In this document: positions 32,997 to 41,454 of the stretch, one piece after another
Layout: every line of letters starts with the position of its first letter
Position numbering within the stretch: the stretch's first letter is position 1
Source of the DNA: Streptomyces canus 299MFChir4.1
Lineage (GTDB): Bacteria; Actinomycetota; Actinomycetes; Streptomycetales; Streptomycetaceae
Reading direction: 5' to 3'
DNA: 64,000 nucleotides
NCBI RefSeq assembly: GCF_000383615.1
Contig: NZ_KB911589.1
Span: 62,001-126,000 of the forward strand
The notes under the pieces: model-generated
What the model saw: only the letters and a program-made list of their open reading frames with translations
Told to the model about the DNA's origin: nothing
The model's database searches: none
Position numbers and translations under genes: made by a program

Positions 32997-35624
32997 GTGA
33001 GCGAGATACCAGCGAAGGCCACGGAGTCGAAGGACCCGTCGGGCGGCGCGAGGGCGGAGGCCGCGGATGCTGCCGTGGCACAGGGCCGTCACGGTGACGG
33101 ACCGTCCGGTGACGCCATGTGGCAGAGCAGCCCGCCCGGCTCGATCTACGACTACATCAAGGTCGCGTCCTTCTCCATAGGCCCCGACGGCCTGGTCGAC
33201 CAGTGGAGCCTGCGCGCCGAGCAGCTTTTCGGTATCCCCGCCGAGCACGCCGTCGGCATGGACCCCATCGAGGCCTTCATCGACTCGGACCTGCGTGCGC
33301 AGGGCCAGCGCAAGATGGCGGAGATCCTGGACGGCCGCGAGTGGACCGGTGTGGTCCCCTTCCGGGTGCCCCCGTCGGCAGCCGACGGCGAGTGCGGCCG
33401 GGAGGGTCTCGCCGAGGTCTACGTCATGCCGACGCGGACCGAGGAGGGCGAGAAGGCCGCCGTCTGCATCGTCGTCGATGTGCGCACCCTGCGCAGCATC
33501 GAGACCGACCTCGCCGCCTCGCAGGCGATTTTCGGTCAATCTCCCTTCGGGTTTGTGCTGATCGACCCCGACCTGCGGGTTCGCCGCGTCAACTACCGCT
33601 TCGCCTCCCTGTTCGGCGGCAGCCCGGACGACCACCGGGGCAAGGGCGTCCACGACTATCTGCCGCGCCCCGAGGCGGAGCGGGTCATCGCGACCCTGCG
33701 CCGGGTCCTGGAGACCGGCGACTCGATCACGGACATGCACGTCACGGGCTTTCTTCCGGGCTCCGACGAGCGCCGGCACTGGTCCATCAACCTGTACCGG
33801 GTGCGCAGCGGGTCCGGCCGGCCCATCGGCATCGCCTGGCTGGGAACAGACATCACCGCCCGCCGCGCCGCTGCCCGCGAGGCCGCGGCCGCCCGCCGCA
33901 ACCTCGCCCTCCTGAACGAGGCCGGGGCCCGCATAGGGAACTCGCTCGACCTGGAGACCACGGCCCGCGAACTCCTCGACGTCGTCGTCCCCGGCTTCTG
34001 CGACCTGGCCACCGTCGACCTCTACCAGGGCCTGCTGGCCGGCGACGAGACCCCGCCCGGGCTCGCCGACGGCAGCGCCGAACTGCGCCGGGTCGCCTTC
34101 GCCAGCGCGGTCTCCGACGCCCCCTTCGCCGGCTCCGGCGACCCCGTCTCGGTCGGCGCGGTCCACCACTACCCCTTCAACTCGCCCTGCGCGGACGCCC
34201 TGCGCACCGCCCGCCCGCAGTACATCCCGGCCGAGGACGGCGGCCTCGTGCAGTCCACGCTCGCGGTGCCGATGGTCGCCCACGACACCGTCGTAGGACT
34301 CGCGCAGTTCTCCCGGACGAAGGGCAGCGAGCCGTTCGGGGACCGGGACCGGGATCTCGCGGTGGAGCTGGCCGCGCGGGCGGCGGTCTGCATCGACAAC
34401 GCGCGCCTGTACCGGCGCGAGCACGAGCGGGCGCTGATACTGCAGCGGTCCCTGCTGCCGCCCGGCGACCCGGTCGCCTCCGGCCTGGACATCGCCTGCC
34501 GCTATCTGCCCGGCAACTCCTCCGCGGACCGTCCCAGCGAGGTCGGCGGCGACTGGTTCGACGTCATCGAACTGCCGGGACACCGCACGGCGTTGGTGGT
34601 CGGCGACGTCATGGGCCGCGGTCTGCGGGCAGCGGTGGCGATGGGCGAACTGCGCTCGGCCGTCCGGACCCTGGCCCTCCTGGACCTCGAACCGGCCGAA
34701 GTCCTCTCCGCGTTGGACGAGATCGCCCGCGGCCTGGGCGCCCCCGGCGGGGTCCAGCAGGCCACCCGCGCGGCCCGCCGCCCCCGCGAGGCGGACCTCC
34801 TGGAGGTGTACCTCGCGACCTGCGTCTACGCCGTCTACGACTCCGTGACCCGCCGCTGCACCTTCGCCAACGCGGGCCACCTGCCGCCCGTGCTGGTCGA
34901 ACCCGGCGAGGACGCCCTGATGCTCGACGTGCCGCCCGGCATGCCGCTCGGCGTCGGCGGCGAGCCCTTCGAGGAGGTCGAGGTCGAACTACCCGAAGGC
35001 GCCCTGCTCGCGCTCTACACGGATGGACTGGTCGAAAGCCGCGATCACCCCCTCGACGAAGGACTCCAGGCCTTCGTAGGAGCGCTCACCGACCCCTCCG
35101 CCCCGCTGGAGGACGTCTGCGACCACGTCCTCAACACCCTCGACACCCATCACGGCGAGGACGACATCGCGCTCCTGATGGCACGTGTCCAGGGCCTGCC
35201 CGCGGACTCGGTCGGAGACTGGACGCTGCCGCGCGAGCCCCGCAGCGTGGGCCGGGCCCGCGAGTACGCCCGCAGCCAGCTGCTGAGCTGGGGTCTGGAA
35301 CCGCTGGTCGACACCACGGAACTCCTGGTCAGCGAACTGGTCACCAACGCCCTGCGGTACGGCGAGGGCGACATCCGGCTACGGCTCCTGCTGGACCGCA
35401 CCCTGGTCTGCGAGGTCTGGGACGCCGGCCTCGTCCAGCCCCGCCGCCGGCGCGCCCGCGACACCGACGAGGGCGGCCGGGGTCTGCAACTGGTCGGCCT
35501 GCTCAGCGCGGCCTGGGGATCCCGGCGCACTCCGCGCGGCAAGACGGTGTGGTTCGAACTGCCGCTGCCGGACGGGGAGAACGGCATGGTGGACCCGGCG
35601 GAGGCATTGCTGAGCCTGTTCTAG
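32997..35624 (+). CDS. PAS - PAS - GAF - SpoIIE phosphatase - HATPase regulator
   Basis: An 875-residue signalling protein. After a charged leader come two PAS domains (about 45-170 and 175-300, the second containing IFGQSPFGFVLIDPDLRV and WLGTDITARR), a GAF domain (about 310-470), a PP2C/SpoIIE phosphatase (about 485-710, GGDWFDVIEL and VVGDVMGRG metal motifs) and a C-terminal HATPase (about 735-865, LLVSELVTNALRYG and DEGGRGLQLVG). The GTG start at 32997 follows ggaggggac; the upstream in-frame ATG at 32778 is rejected because it has no site and would cross the promoter region. It overlaps the convergent gene by four bases at the stops. It is a stress or development sensor by family. Confidence 0.93.
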   Translation: MSEIPAKATESKDPSGGARAEAADAAVAQGRHGDGPSGDAMWQSSPPGSIYDYIKVASFSIGPDGLVDQWSLRAEQLFGIPAEHAVGMDPIEAFIDSDLRAQGQRKMAEILDGREWTGVVPFRVPPSAADGECGREGLAEVYVMPTRTEEGEKAAVCIVVDVRTLRSIETDLAASQAIFGQSPFGFVLIDPDLRVRRVNYRFASLFGGSPDDHRGKGVHDYLPRPEAERVIATLRRVLETGDSITDMHVTGFLPGSDERRHWSINLYRVRSGSGRPIGIAWLGTDITARRAAAREAAAARRNLALLNEAGARIGNSLDLETTARELLDVVVPGFCDLATVDLYQGLLAGDETPPGLADGSAELRRVAFASAVSDAPFAGSGDPVSVGAVHHYPFNSPCADALRTARPQYIPAEDGGLVQSTLAVPMVAHDTVVGLAQFSRTKGSEPFGDRDRDLAVELAARAAVCIDNARLYRREHERALILQRSLLPPGDPVASGLDIACRYLPGNSSADRPSEVGGDWFDVIELPGHRTALVVGDVMGRGLRAAVAMGELRSAVRTLALLDLEPAEVLSALDEIARGLGAPGGVQQATRAARRPREADLLEVYLATCVYAVYDSVTRRCTFANAGHLPPVLVEPGEDALMLDVPPGMPLGVGGEPFEEVEVELPEGALLALYTDGLVESRDHPLDEGLQAFVGALTDPSAPLEDVCDHVLNTLDTHHGEDDIALLMARVQGLPADSVGDWTLPREPRSVGRAREYARSQLLSWGLEPLVDTTELLVSELVTNALRYGEGDIRLRLLLDRTLVCEVWDAGLVQPRRRRARDTDEGGRGLQLVGLLSAAWGSRRTPRGKTVWFELPLPDGENGMVDPAEALLSLF

Positions 35625-37003
35625 GCGGGGTGCCCGCGCAGCCGTACGTCCCGTTCGGCGAGGTCGCGCGCCTCGCGGGCGAGGGCGTCGGCCCGCGGGA
35701 GATCGTCGGTCAGTCGCGCCTGCGACAGCAGGACGCGGGGCGCGGCACCGACCGCCTCGCGGTGGACGGTGACATAGTCGTCCGCCGCGGCCGCGGACTC
35801 CCGGGCGACCAGTAGCGCGGCCACCGGGAGCACTCCGGACCGGCCGGTCGCCAGGGGCGCGGCCGCGTGCACGATCCGGCGCAGGACGCCGAGCGGGTCG
35901 TACGGCTGACCGGACGTCGTCTCCTGTCGTACGGCGGCCAGGACCGCGTCGGCGTGCAGAAGCCGGGCGTAGGTCTCGCCCTCGTACGCGGTGCCGTCAC
36001 GGAAGGGGGCCAGTTCCGCCTCCGCGCCCGTGAGGGCGGGCGGGATCAGCCGGACGGCCTCGGTGCGCGCCTCACGCAGCCGGGTCATGGCCGTCACCAG
36101 CACGTCCGCCCGGGCGATCGCGGTCTCCGCCGCGCGAAGGTGCTGGGCCGCGTCCTCCGGCCGGTCCGAGGCGGTGGCCTGGTGGGTCTGGTTGAGGTGG
36201 ACCGTGGCGGTGACCAGGCTGTCCTTGGCCAGTTCGAGGTACCCGGTGACGGAGTCGTCCGTGAGCGCGGTGTCCGTCCCGGCCGTGCGGGCGGTCAGTT
36301 CGCGGAAGCGGGTCTCGGCCGACGCCAGGGCCGCTGCCGGGTCGCGGTCCAGTCCCCGCAGGGCGCTCAAGCCCTCCGCCGCGCCGGTCAGTCGCCGCTC
36401 GGCCTCCTCGCAGCGGCCCACCACCCCGGCGAGGGCGGCCGCCTCCTCGGGTACGCCCTCCTCGTACCGCCGCCGTATCGCGCACGCCGCCGCCAGTTCG
36501 GCCTCCGCCGCCGCGGCCTCCCTGGTGAAGGGGGCCATCTCCTCGGGACCCGCCCCGGCCGCGGCGAAGGCGATTTCCTCGCGCAGGGTGCGCAGCCGGT
36601 TGTCGGCGCCGATCAGCGCGGCCCGGGAGCGGTCGTCGAGGTCGGCGAGCGGGGGCGGGGCCGCGGGGGAGGGGTACGCGCCGACGTGGGTCGTGCCGGC
36701 GGCCGCCGGTGTCGTACGGCTGCGGGTGCGCCGTATCCGGCGGACCGAGGCGTACACGGCGAGGGCCACCACCACGACGAGGACGGCGACCGGCAGGACG
36801 AGGTCGGTGCCGGAGGACTCGTCCGCGGCCGGGGCGGAGGCGCTGACCCGGGCGCCCGCAACCGGGGGGTCGTCGTTGATCGTCATCCACGGCAGCACCA
36901 GCCACACGACCCCGGCCACCACACCCAGCAGGGCATGCGCCACCCGCACGGATATGTGCGAGCGGCCCCGCCGCGGTCGACCCCGTATCAAGGATGACGT
37001 CAC
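35621..37003 (-). CDS. Membrane protein with long helical cytoplasmic or surface domain
   Basis: A 460-residue protein if started at GTG 37003. It has two N-terminal hydrophobic helices (about 22-40, LGVVAGVVWLVLPWM, and 68-88, VLPVAVLVVVVALAVYA) separated by a Ser/Ala/Pro linker. These are followed by about 350 residues of almost pure Ala/Glu/Arg-rich helix with coiled-coil character. It resembles the C-terminal part of streptomycete TPM-domain proteins but the TPM domain itself is missing, so it may be a diverged or shortened relative. An in-frame start at 37105 would add a Pro/Arg-rich leader. Its stop overlaps the stop of the phosphatase gene. Function is unknown. Confidence 0.75.
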   Translation of the reverse strand: MTSSLIRGRPRRGRSHISVRVAHALLGVVAGVVWLVLPWMTINDDPPVAGARVSASAPAADESSGTDLVLPVAVLVVVVALAVYASVRRIRRTRSRTTPAAAGTTHVGAYPSPAAPPPLADLDDRSRAALIGADNRLRTLREEIAFAAAGAGPEEMAPFTREAAAAEAELAAACAIRRRYEEGVPEEAAALAGVVGRCEEAERRLTGAAEGLSALRGLDRDPAAALASAETRFRELTARTAGTDTALTDDSVTGYLELAKDSLVTATVHLNQTHQATASDRPEDAAQHLRAAETAIARADVLVTAMTRLREARTEAVRLIPPALTGAEAELAPFRDGTAYEGETYARLLHADAVLAAVRQETTSGQPYDPLGVLRRIVHAAAPLATGRSGVLPVAALLVARESAAAADDYVTVHREAVGAAPRVLLSQARLTDDLPRADALAREARDLAERDVRLRGHPA

Positions 37004-37200
37004 GTTTCGGAGCGTATGGGGCGGAATGCGGGGGCGCGAGCGGGGTGGGACGGGCGGGGGTACGGAGAGCGGACGGGGACGGTGAGTCGGAGAGGGAGAC
37101 GCCACGCCTGATCGAGGGCGACTTCCCGAACCCGGAACGGCGGATGCGGGAGATCGCGGAGTACAACCTGGTCAGGGTGTTGGAGCTCGTGCGACGATGA
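36994..37200 (+). CDS. Possible small protein, unknown
   Basis: A 68-codon frame whose last 32 codons read as credible protein (RLIEGDFPNPERRMREIAEYNLVRVLELVRR) with strongly GC-rich third positions. The first half is compositionally odd, so the true start may be internal. It is divergent from the membrane protein gene. Its stop overlaps the start of a further 35-codon hydrophobic frame (37197-37304, MIGVHETLVVLAVLV) in an ATGA arrangement, which suggests coupling. No family is recognised. Confidence 0.35.
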   Translation: MTSRFGAYGAECGGASGVGRAGVRRADGDGESERETPRLIEGDFPNPERRMREIAEYNLVRVLELVRR

Positions 37201-37284
37201 TCGGCGTGCACGAGACGTTGGTGGTTCTCGCGGTGCTGGTGCCGACGGTCGGAGTCCAGCGGCGGGCCCTGAAGCCGCGCAGGG

Positions 37285-38055
37285 CTAGGAAGACCTCCTC
37301 CTGATCTTCGATCCCAACCACACCAGCGGGTCGTACTTGCGGTCGACGGCCCTTTCCTTCAGGGGGATCAGCGCGTTGTCCGTGATCTTGATGCCCTCGG
37401 GGCAGACCTCCGTGCAGCACTTGGTGATGTTGCAGTAGCCGAGGCCGTGTTCGTCCTGGGCCGTCTTCTTGCGGTCCAGGCCGGACTCCTCGGCCGCGTC
37501 CAGCGGGTGCATGTCCAGCTCCGCCACCCGCATGAGGAAGCGCGGGCCCGCGAAGGCCGGCTTGTTCTCCTCGTGGTCGCGGACGACATGGCAGGTGTCC
37601 TGGCACAGGAAGCACTCGATGCACTTGCGGAACTCCTGCGAGCGGTCCACGTCCTCCTGCATCATCCGGTACTCGCCGGGACCGAGATCGGCGGGCGGCA
37701 CGAACGCCGGGACCTCGCGCGCCTTCTGGTAGTTGAAGCCGACGTTCGTGACCAGGTCCCGGATCACCGGGAAGGCGCGCAGGGGAGTGACGGTGATCGT
37801 CTCCTCCGGGGTGAAGACCGACATGCGGGTCATGCACATCAGCCTCGGCCGCCCGTTGATCTCCGCCGAGCACGAACCGCACTTGCCCGCCTTGCAGTTC
37901 CAGCGGACGGCGAGATCGGGCGCCTGGGTGGCCTGGAGGCGGTGGATGATGTCCAGGACCACCTCGCCGTCGTTGACCTCGACCTTGAAGTCCTCCAGGT
38001 CGCCGCCCTTCACGTCACCCCGCCACACCTTGAAGTGGGCCGTGTAGCCGCTCAT
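37285..38055 (-). CDS. sdhB: Succinate dehydrogenase iron-sulfur subunit
   Basis: A 256-residue iron-sulfur protein of complex II, carrying electrons from SdhA flavin to the membrane subunit. The N-terminal ferredoxin domain has the [2Fe-2S] pattern CKAGKCGSC...LMC (about 54-75). The C-terminal domain has CIECFLCQDTCH and CCTEVCPEG for the [4Fe-4S] and [3Fe-4S] clusters. The start is ATG 38055, overlapping the sdhA stop by four bases (ATGA), so it is translationally coupled. Confidence 0.95.
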   Translation of the reverse strand: MSGYTAHFKVWRGDVKGGDLEDFKVEVNDGEVVLDIIHRLQATQAPDLAVRWNCKAGKCGSCSAEINGRPRLMCMTRMSVFTPEETITVTPLRAFPVIRDLVTNVGFNYQKAREVPAFVPPADLGPGEYRMMQEDVDRSQEFRKCIECFLCQDTCHVVRDHEENKPAFAGPRFLMRVAELDMHPLDAAEESGLDRKKTAQDEHGLGYCNITKCCTEVCPEGIKITDNALIPLKERAVDRKYDPLVWLGSKIRRRSS

Positions 38056-40010
38056 TCGTACAGCTCCTCTTCGGCGAGGTACTTGACCAGCTCCTCCTTG
38101 TCGAAGAGGGCGAGCAGGTCGGCGCGGATGGGGTCGGTGGTCTCGCGGGTGAGGTCGATCTGGCCCCGGACGGGATCGGTCGCCGCCAACCCGCCCGTCG
38201 GGTCGGCCAGTTGGCACAGCAGGTTGATGTTGCGCCACTTGCGGTCCATCGCCGGGTGGTCCTCGCGGGTGTGCCCGCCCCGCGACTCGGTCCGCTCCAG
38301 CGCGGCCCGGGCCACACACTCGCTGACCAGCAGCATGTTCCTGAGGTCCAGCGCGAGGTGCCAGCCCGGGTTGAACTGCCGGTGCCCCTCGACCCCGGCC
38401 CGCCGGGCCCGTACCCGAAGATCCGCGAGCTTCTCCAGGGCCTGCTCCATCTCGCCCTCGCGGCGGATGATGCCGACCAGGTCGTTCATCGCCTGCTGGA
38501 GCTCCTGGTGGAGGGTGTAGGGGTTCTCCGGAGGTCCTACGGCGGGCTCGGTGCCCTCCGCCGAGAACGGCCTGAGCGCCTCGGCCGCCGCCGCGTCGAC
38601 CTGGACCTCGTCCACCGGCGGACGTGCCGCCGCGAGAGCGGTCGCGTACTCCGCCGCGTGCCAGCCCGCCCGGCGGCCGAAGACCAGCAGGTCGGACAGG
38701 GAATTGCCGCCGAGCCGGTTCGAGCCGTGCATACCGCCCGCGACCTCACCGGCCGCGAACAGTCCCGGCACCCCGCGCGCCGCCGCCGTGTCCGACTCGA
38801 CCGCGACACCGCCCATCACGTAGTGACAGGTCGGCCCGACCTCCATCGGCTCGGCCGTGATGTCGACGTCGGCCAGCTCCTTGAACTGGTGGTACATCGA
38901 GGGGAGCCGGCGGCGGATGACCTCCGCGGGCATACGCGTGGACACGTCGAGGAACACCCCGCCGTGCGGGGAGCCGCGGCCCGCCTTCACCTCGGAGTTG
39001 ATCGCGCGGGCGACCTCGTCACGGGGCAGCAGCTCAGGGGGACGCCGGTTGTTGTCCGGGTCCTCGTACCAGCGGTCGCCCTCCTCCTCCGACTCGGCGT
39101 ACTTCTCCTTGAAGACGTCCGGGACGTAGTCGAACATGAACCGCTTGCCCTCGGAGTTGCGCAGCACCCCGCCGTCGCCGCGCACCGACTCGGTGACGAG
39201 GATGCCCTTCACCGACGGGGGCCAGACCATGCCGGTCGGGTGGAACTGAACGAACTCCATGTTCAGCAGGGGCGCTCCGGCCAGCAGCGCCAGCGCGTGC
39301 CCGTCTCCCGTGTACTCCCACGAGTTCGACGTCACCTTGAAGGACTTGCCGATGCCACCGGTCGCGATCACCACGGCCGGGGCTTCCAGGACGAAGAAAC
39401 GGCCGGTCTCACGGTCGTAGGCGAAGACACCGGAGACGCGGCCCGCGGCGGAGCCGCTGTCGGACGCTGTGTCCTTCAGCACCCGGGTGACCGTGCACTC
39501 CTGGTAGACCTTCAGGCGGGACTCGTAGTCGCCGGTCTCCTTCTTGTCCTCCTGCTGGAGCGCGACGATCTTCTGCTGGAGGGTGCGGATCAGTTCGAGG
39601 CCCGTGCGGTCGCCGACGTGGGCGAGGCGTGGGTACTCGTGGCCGCCGAAGTTGCGCTGGGAGATCCGGCCGTCCTTCGTGCGGTCGAACAGGGCGCCCC
39701 AGGTCTCCAGCTCCCAGACCCGTTCCGGAGCCTCCTGGGCGTGCAGCTCGGCCATCCGCCACTGGTTGAGGAACTTCCCGCCGCGCATGGTGTCGCGGAA
39801 GTGGACCTGCCAGTTGTCGTGCGAGTTGGCGTTGCCCATGCTGGCCGCGATGCCGCCCTCGGCCATCACGGTGTGCGCCTTGCCGAACAGCGACTTGCAG
39901 ATCACGGCGGTACGGGCACCGCGCTCGCGGGCCTCGATGGCGGCCCGCAGTCCGGCACCGCCCGCGCCGACCACGACGACGTCCCACTGTTGGCGGTCGA
40001 CCACGGACAT
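38052..40010 (-). CDS. sdhA: Succinate dehydrogenase flavoprotein subunit
   Basis: A 652-residue FAD-binding catalytic subunit oxidising succinate to fumarate. It has the dinucleotide fold VVVGAGGAGLRAAIEA at the N-terminus, the HTVMAEGGIAASMGN segment around the flavin attachment region, VQFHPTG, the active-site HGSNRLGGNSL and the RTESRGGHTREDHP capping motif. Length is normal for the Sdh1-like actinobacterial type. It overlaps sdhC by one base (TGATG). Confidence 0.96.
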   Translation of the reverse strand: MSVVDRQQWDVVVVGAGGAGLRAAIEARERGARTAVICKSLFGKAHTVMAEGGIAASMGNANSHDNWQVHFRDTMRGGKFLNQWRMAELHAQEAPERVWELETWGALFDRTKDGRISQRNFGGHEYPRLAHVGDRTGLELIRTLQQKIVALQQEDKKETGDYESRLKVYQECTVTRVLKDTASDSGSAAGRVSGVFAYDRETGRFFVLEAPAVVIATGGIGKSFKVTSNSWEYTGDGHALALLAGAPLLNMEFVQFHPTGMVWPPSVKGILVTESVRGDGGVLRNSEGKRFMFDYVPDVFKEKYAESEEEGDRWYEDPDNNRRPPELLPRDEVARAINSEVKAGRGSPHGGVFLDVSTRMPAEVIRRRLPSMYHQFKELADVDITAEPMEVGPTCHYVMGGVAVESDTAAARGVPGLFAAGEVAGGMHGSNRLGGNSLSDLLVFGRRAGWHAAEYATALAAARPPVDEVQVDAAAAEALRPFSAEGTEPAVGPPENPYTLHQELQQAMNDLVGIIRREGEMEQALEKLADLRVRARRAGVEGHRQFNPGWHLALDLRNMLLVSECVARAALERTESRGGHTREDHPAMDRKWRNINLLCQLADPTGGLAATDPVRGQIDLTRETTDPIRADLLALFDKEELVKYLAEEELYE

Positions 40011-40846
40011 CAGAAAAACCTCGGATCATCGAAGGCGCCGGACGCGACGAGATAGACGTAGAAGTCGGCGAGCGCCACGCTCACCAGTGAGGCCCAGGCC
40101 AGCTGCATGTGGCGGGCGTTGAGCTTCCCGACGAACTGCCAGGCCTTGTAGCGCACGGGATGCTTCGAGAAATGCCTGAGCTTGCCGCCCACGATGTGCC
40201 GGCAGGAGTGGCACGAGATCGTGTACGCCCAGATCAGCACGATGTTGACCAGGAACACCAGGGTGCCGAGGCCCATGTGGCCCCACTCGTACTTCTCGTT
40301 GCGGAACGAGAGCACGGTGTCGTACGTCAGGATGCCGGCGACCACGATCGCGGCGTAGAAGAAGTACCGGTGGATGTTCTGCAGGATCAGCGGGAAGCGG
40401 GTCTCACCGGTGTACTTCTTGTGCGGCTCGGCCACCGCGCAGGCCGGCGGGGACGCCCAGAAGCCCCGGTAGTAGGCCTTGCGGTAGTAGTAGCAGGTCA
40501 GCCGGAAGCCGAGCGGGAAGATCAGGATGATGATGGCGGGGGAGATGCCCCACCAGCTGCCGAAGAGCTCCCAGTTGGGGCCGTGGCGCATGGGCGCGCA
40601 GCGCTCGGCCAGGCAGGGGGAGTAGAACGGCGAGACATACGGGGCCGCGTAGTAGTCCGTGTCGGCGAACGCCCGCCAGGTCGAGTACACGATGAAGGCG
40701 AGCAGCCCCGCGGCCGTGGCCGCGGGCGCCAGCCACCAGCGGTCGGTGCGCAGGTGCGGGGCGTCGATCGCGGCGCGCGTACCGGTGCGTACGCCGCCGC
40801 TCACGGTATGGGATTCGGTGTCGGGAGGTTCCGTACCAGTGGCCAA
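40010..40846 (-). CDS. sdhC: Succinate dehydrogenase cytochrome b-type membrane anchor
   Basis: A 278-residue membrane subunit with about five transmembrane helices (about 37-58, 98-118, 155-175, 195-218 and 248-268). Candidate haem-ligand histidines include those in NIHRYFFYA and ISCHSCRHIVGG. It is the single, large cytochrome b type used by mycobacterial Sdh1-like complexes, not the four-helix SdhC/SdhD pair; no sdhD is present. The N-terminal 35 residues are cytoplasmic. It is the second gene of the four-gene operon. Confidence 0.9.
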   Translation of the reverse strand: MATGTEPPDTESHTVSGGVRTGTRAAIDAPHLRTDRWWLAPAATAAGLLAFIVYSTWRAFADTDYYAAPYVSPFYSPCLAERCAPMRHGPNWELFGSWWGISPAIIILIFPLGFRLTCYYYRKAYYRGFWASPPACAVAEPHKKYTGETRFPLILQNIHRYFFYAAIVVAGILTYDTVLSFRNEKYEWGHMGLGTLVFLVNIVLIWAYTISCHSCRHIVGGKLRHFSKHPVRYKAWQFVGKLNARHMQLAWASLVSVALADFYVYLVASGAFDDPRFF

Positions 40847-40864
40847 CGCTTGACTCCGGTCGGG

Positions 40865-41155
40865 TCAGGGGGCTCGGCGGTCGCGGGCGCCGAGTCCCTC
40901 GTCGTCCGAGTCCGTCCACAGGGTGTTGTCGTACGGGGTGTCGGAGATGGAGACGAGATCCGGGCGGCGGGCCTTGGCGAGCGCCGGGTCGGTCTCCCTC
41001 AGCAGCGCGAGGCTCTCGCGCAGGCGGTCGGCGTCGATCCGCACACGGCGCATCTCCAGACCGCCGCTGCCCAGCTGCTGCTCCAGGCGCTTGACATACC
41101 TGAGCACCTCGTCGAGCGAGCGCTGAGCCGCTGAAAGTTCGTCGTTCACGGACAT
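40865..41155 (-). CDS. Small coiled-coil protein heading the sdh operon
   Basis: A 96-residue protein with an N-terminal coiled coil (SAAQRSLDEVLRYVKRLEQQL and RIDADRLRESLALLRE) and a disordered acidic tail (TPYDNTLWTDSDDEG). It has no cofactor or membrane motif. It starts at ATG 41155 and ends 18 bases before sdhC. Its conserved place suggests an accessory or assembly role for this complex, which is inference only. Confidence 0.8.
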   Translation of the reverse strand: MSVNDELSAAQRSLDEVLRYVKRLEQQLGSGGLEMRRVRIDADRLRESLALLRETDPALAKARRPDLVSISDTPYDNTLWTDSDDEGLGARDRRAP

Positions 41156-41454
41156 GACGTGACCTCACTTCCGTGGGCGGGGATGCCCTGGACGGGAACG
41201 GTCATGCGCCTGCGAGTGTTGCGCGTCACACCTGCCGGTGTGAAGGGACGTGCATGGATTGGCGGATCGTCTGCCTCCGTGCGCGCCCCTCGTGCGCCGT
41301 CGATTGCGCCGCACGGGTGGGCTTCCCGGTCGTTGTCGCCGTGTCGCCGTCCGTTGCCGAACCCTTTCCTCTTCAGTGGCCGCAATAGATGTGATCAGCT
41401 CCATATACCGCCAAAAGTGATCATAACGCCCGCGGCTCCCGGAGGTAAGCAGAG

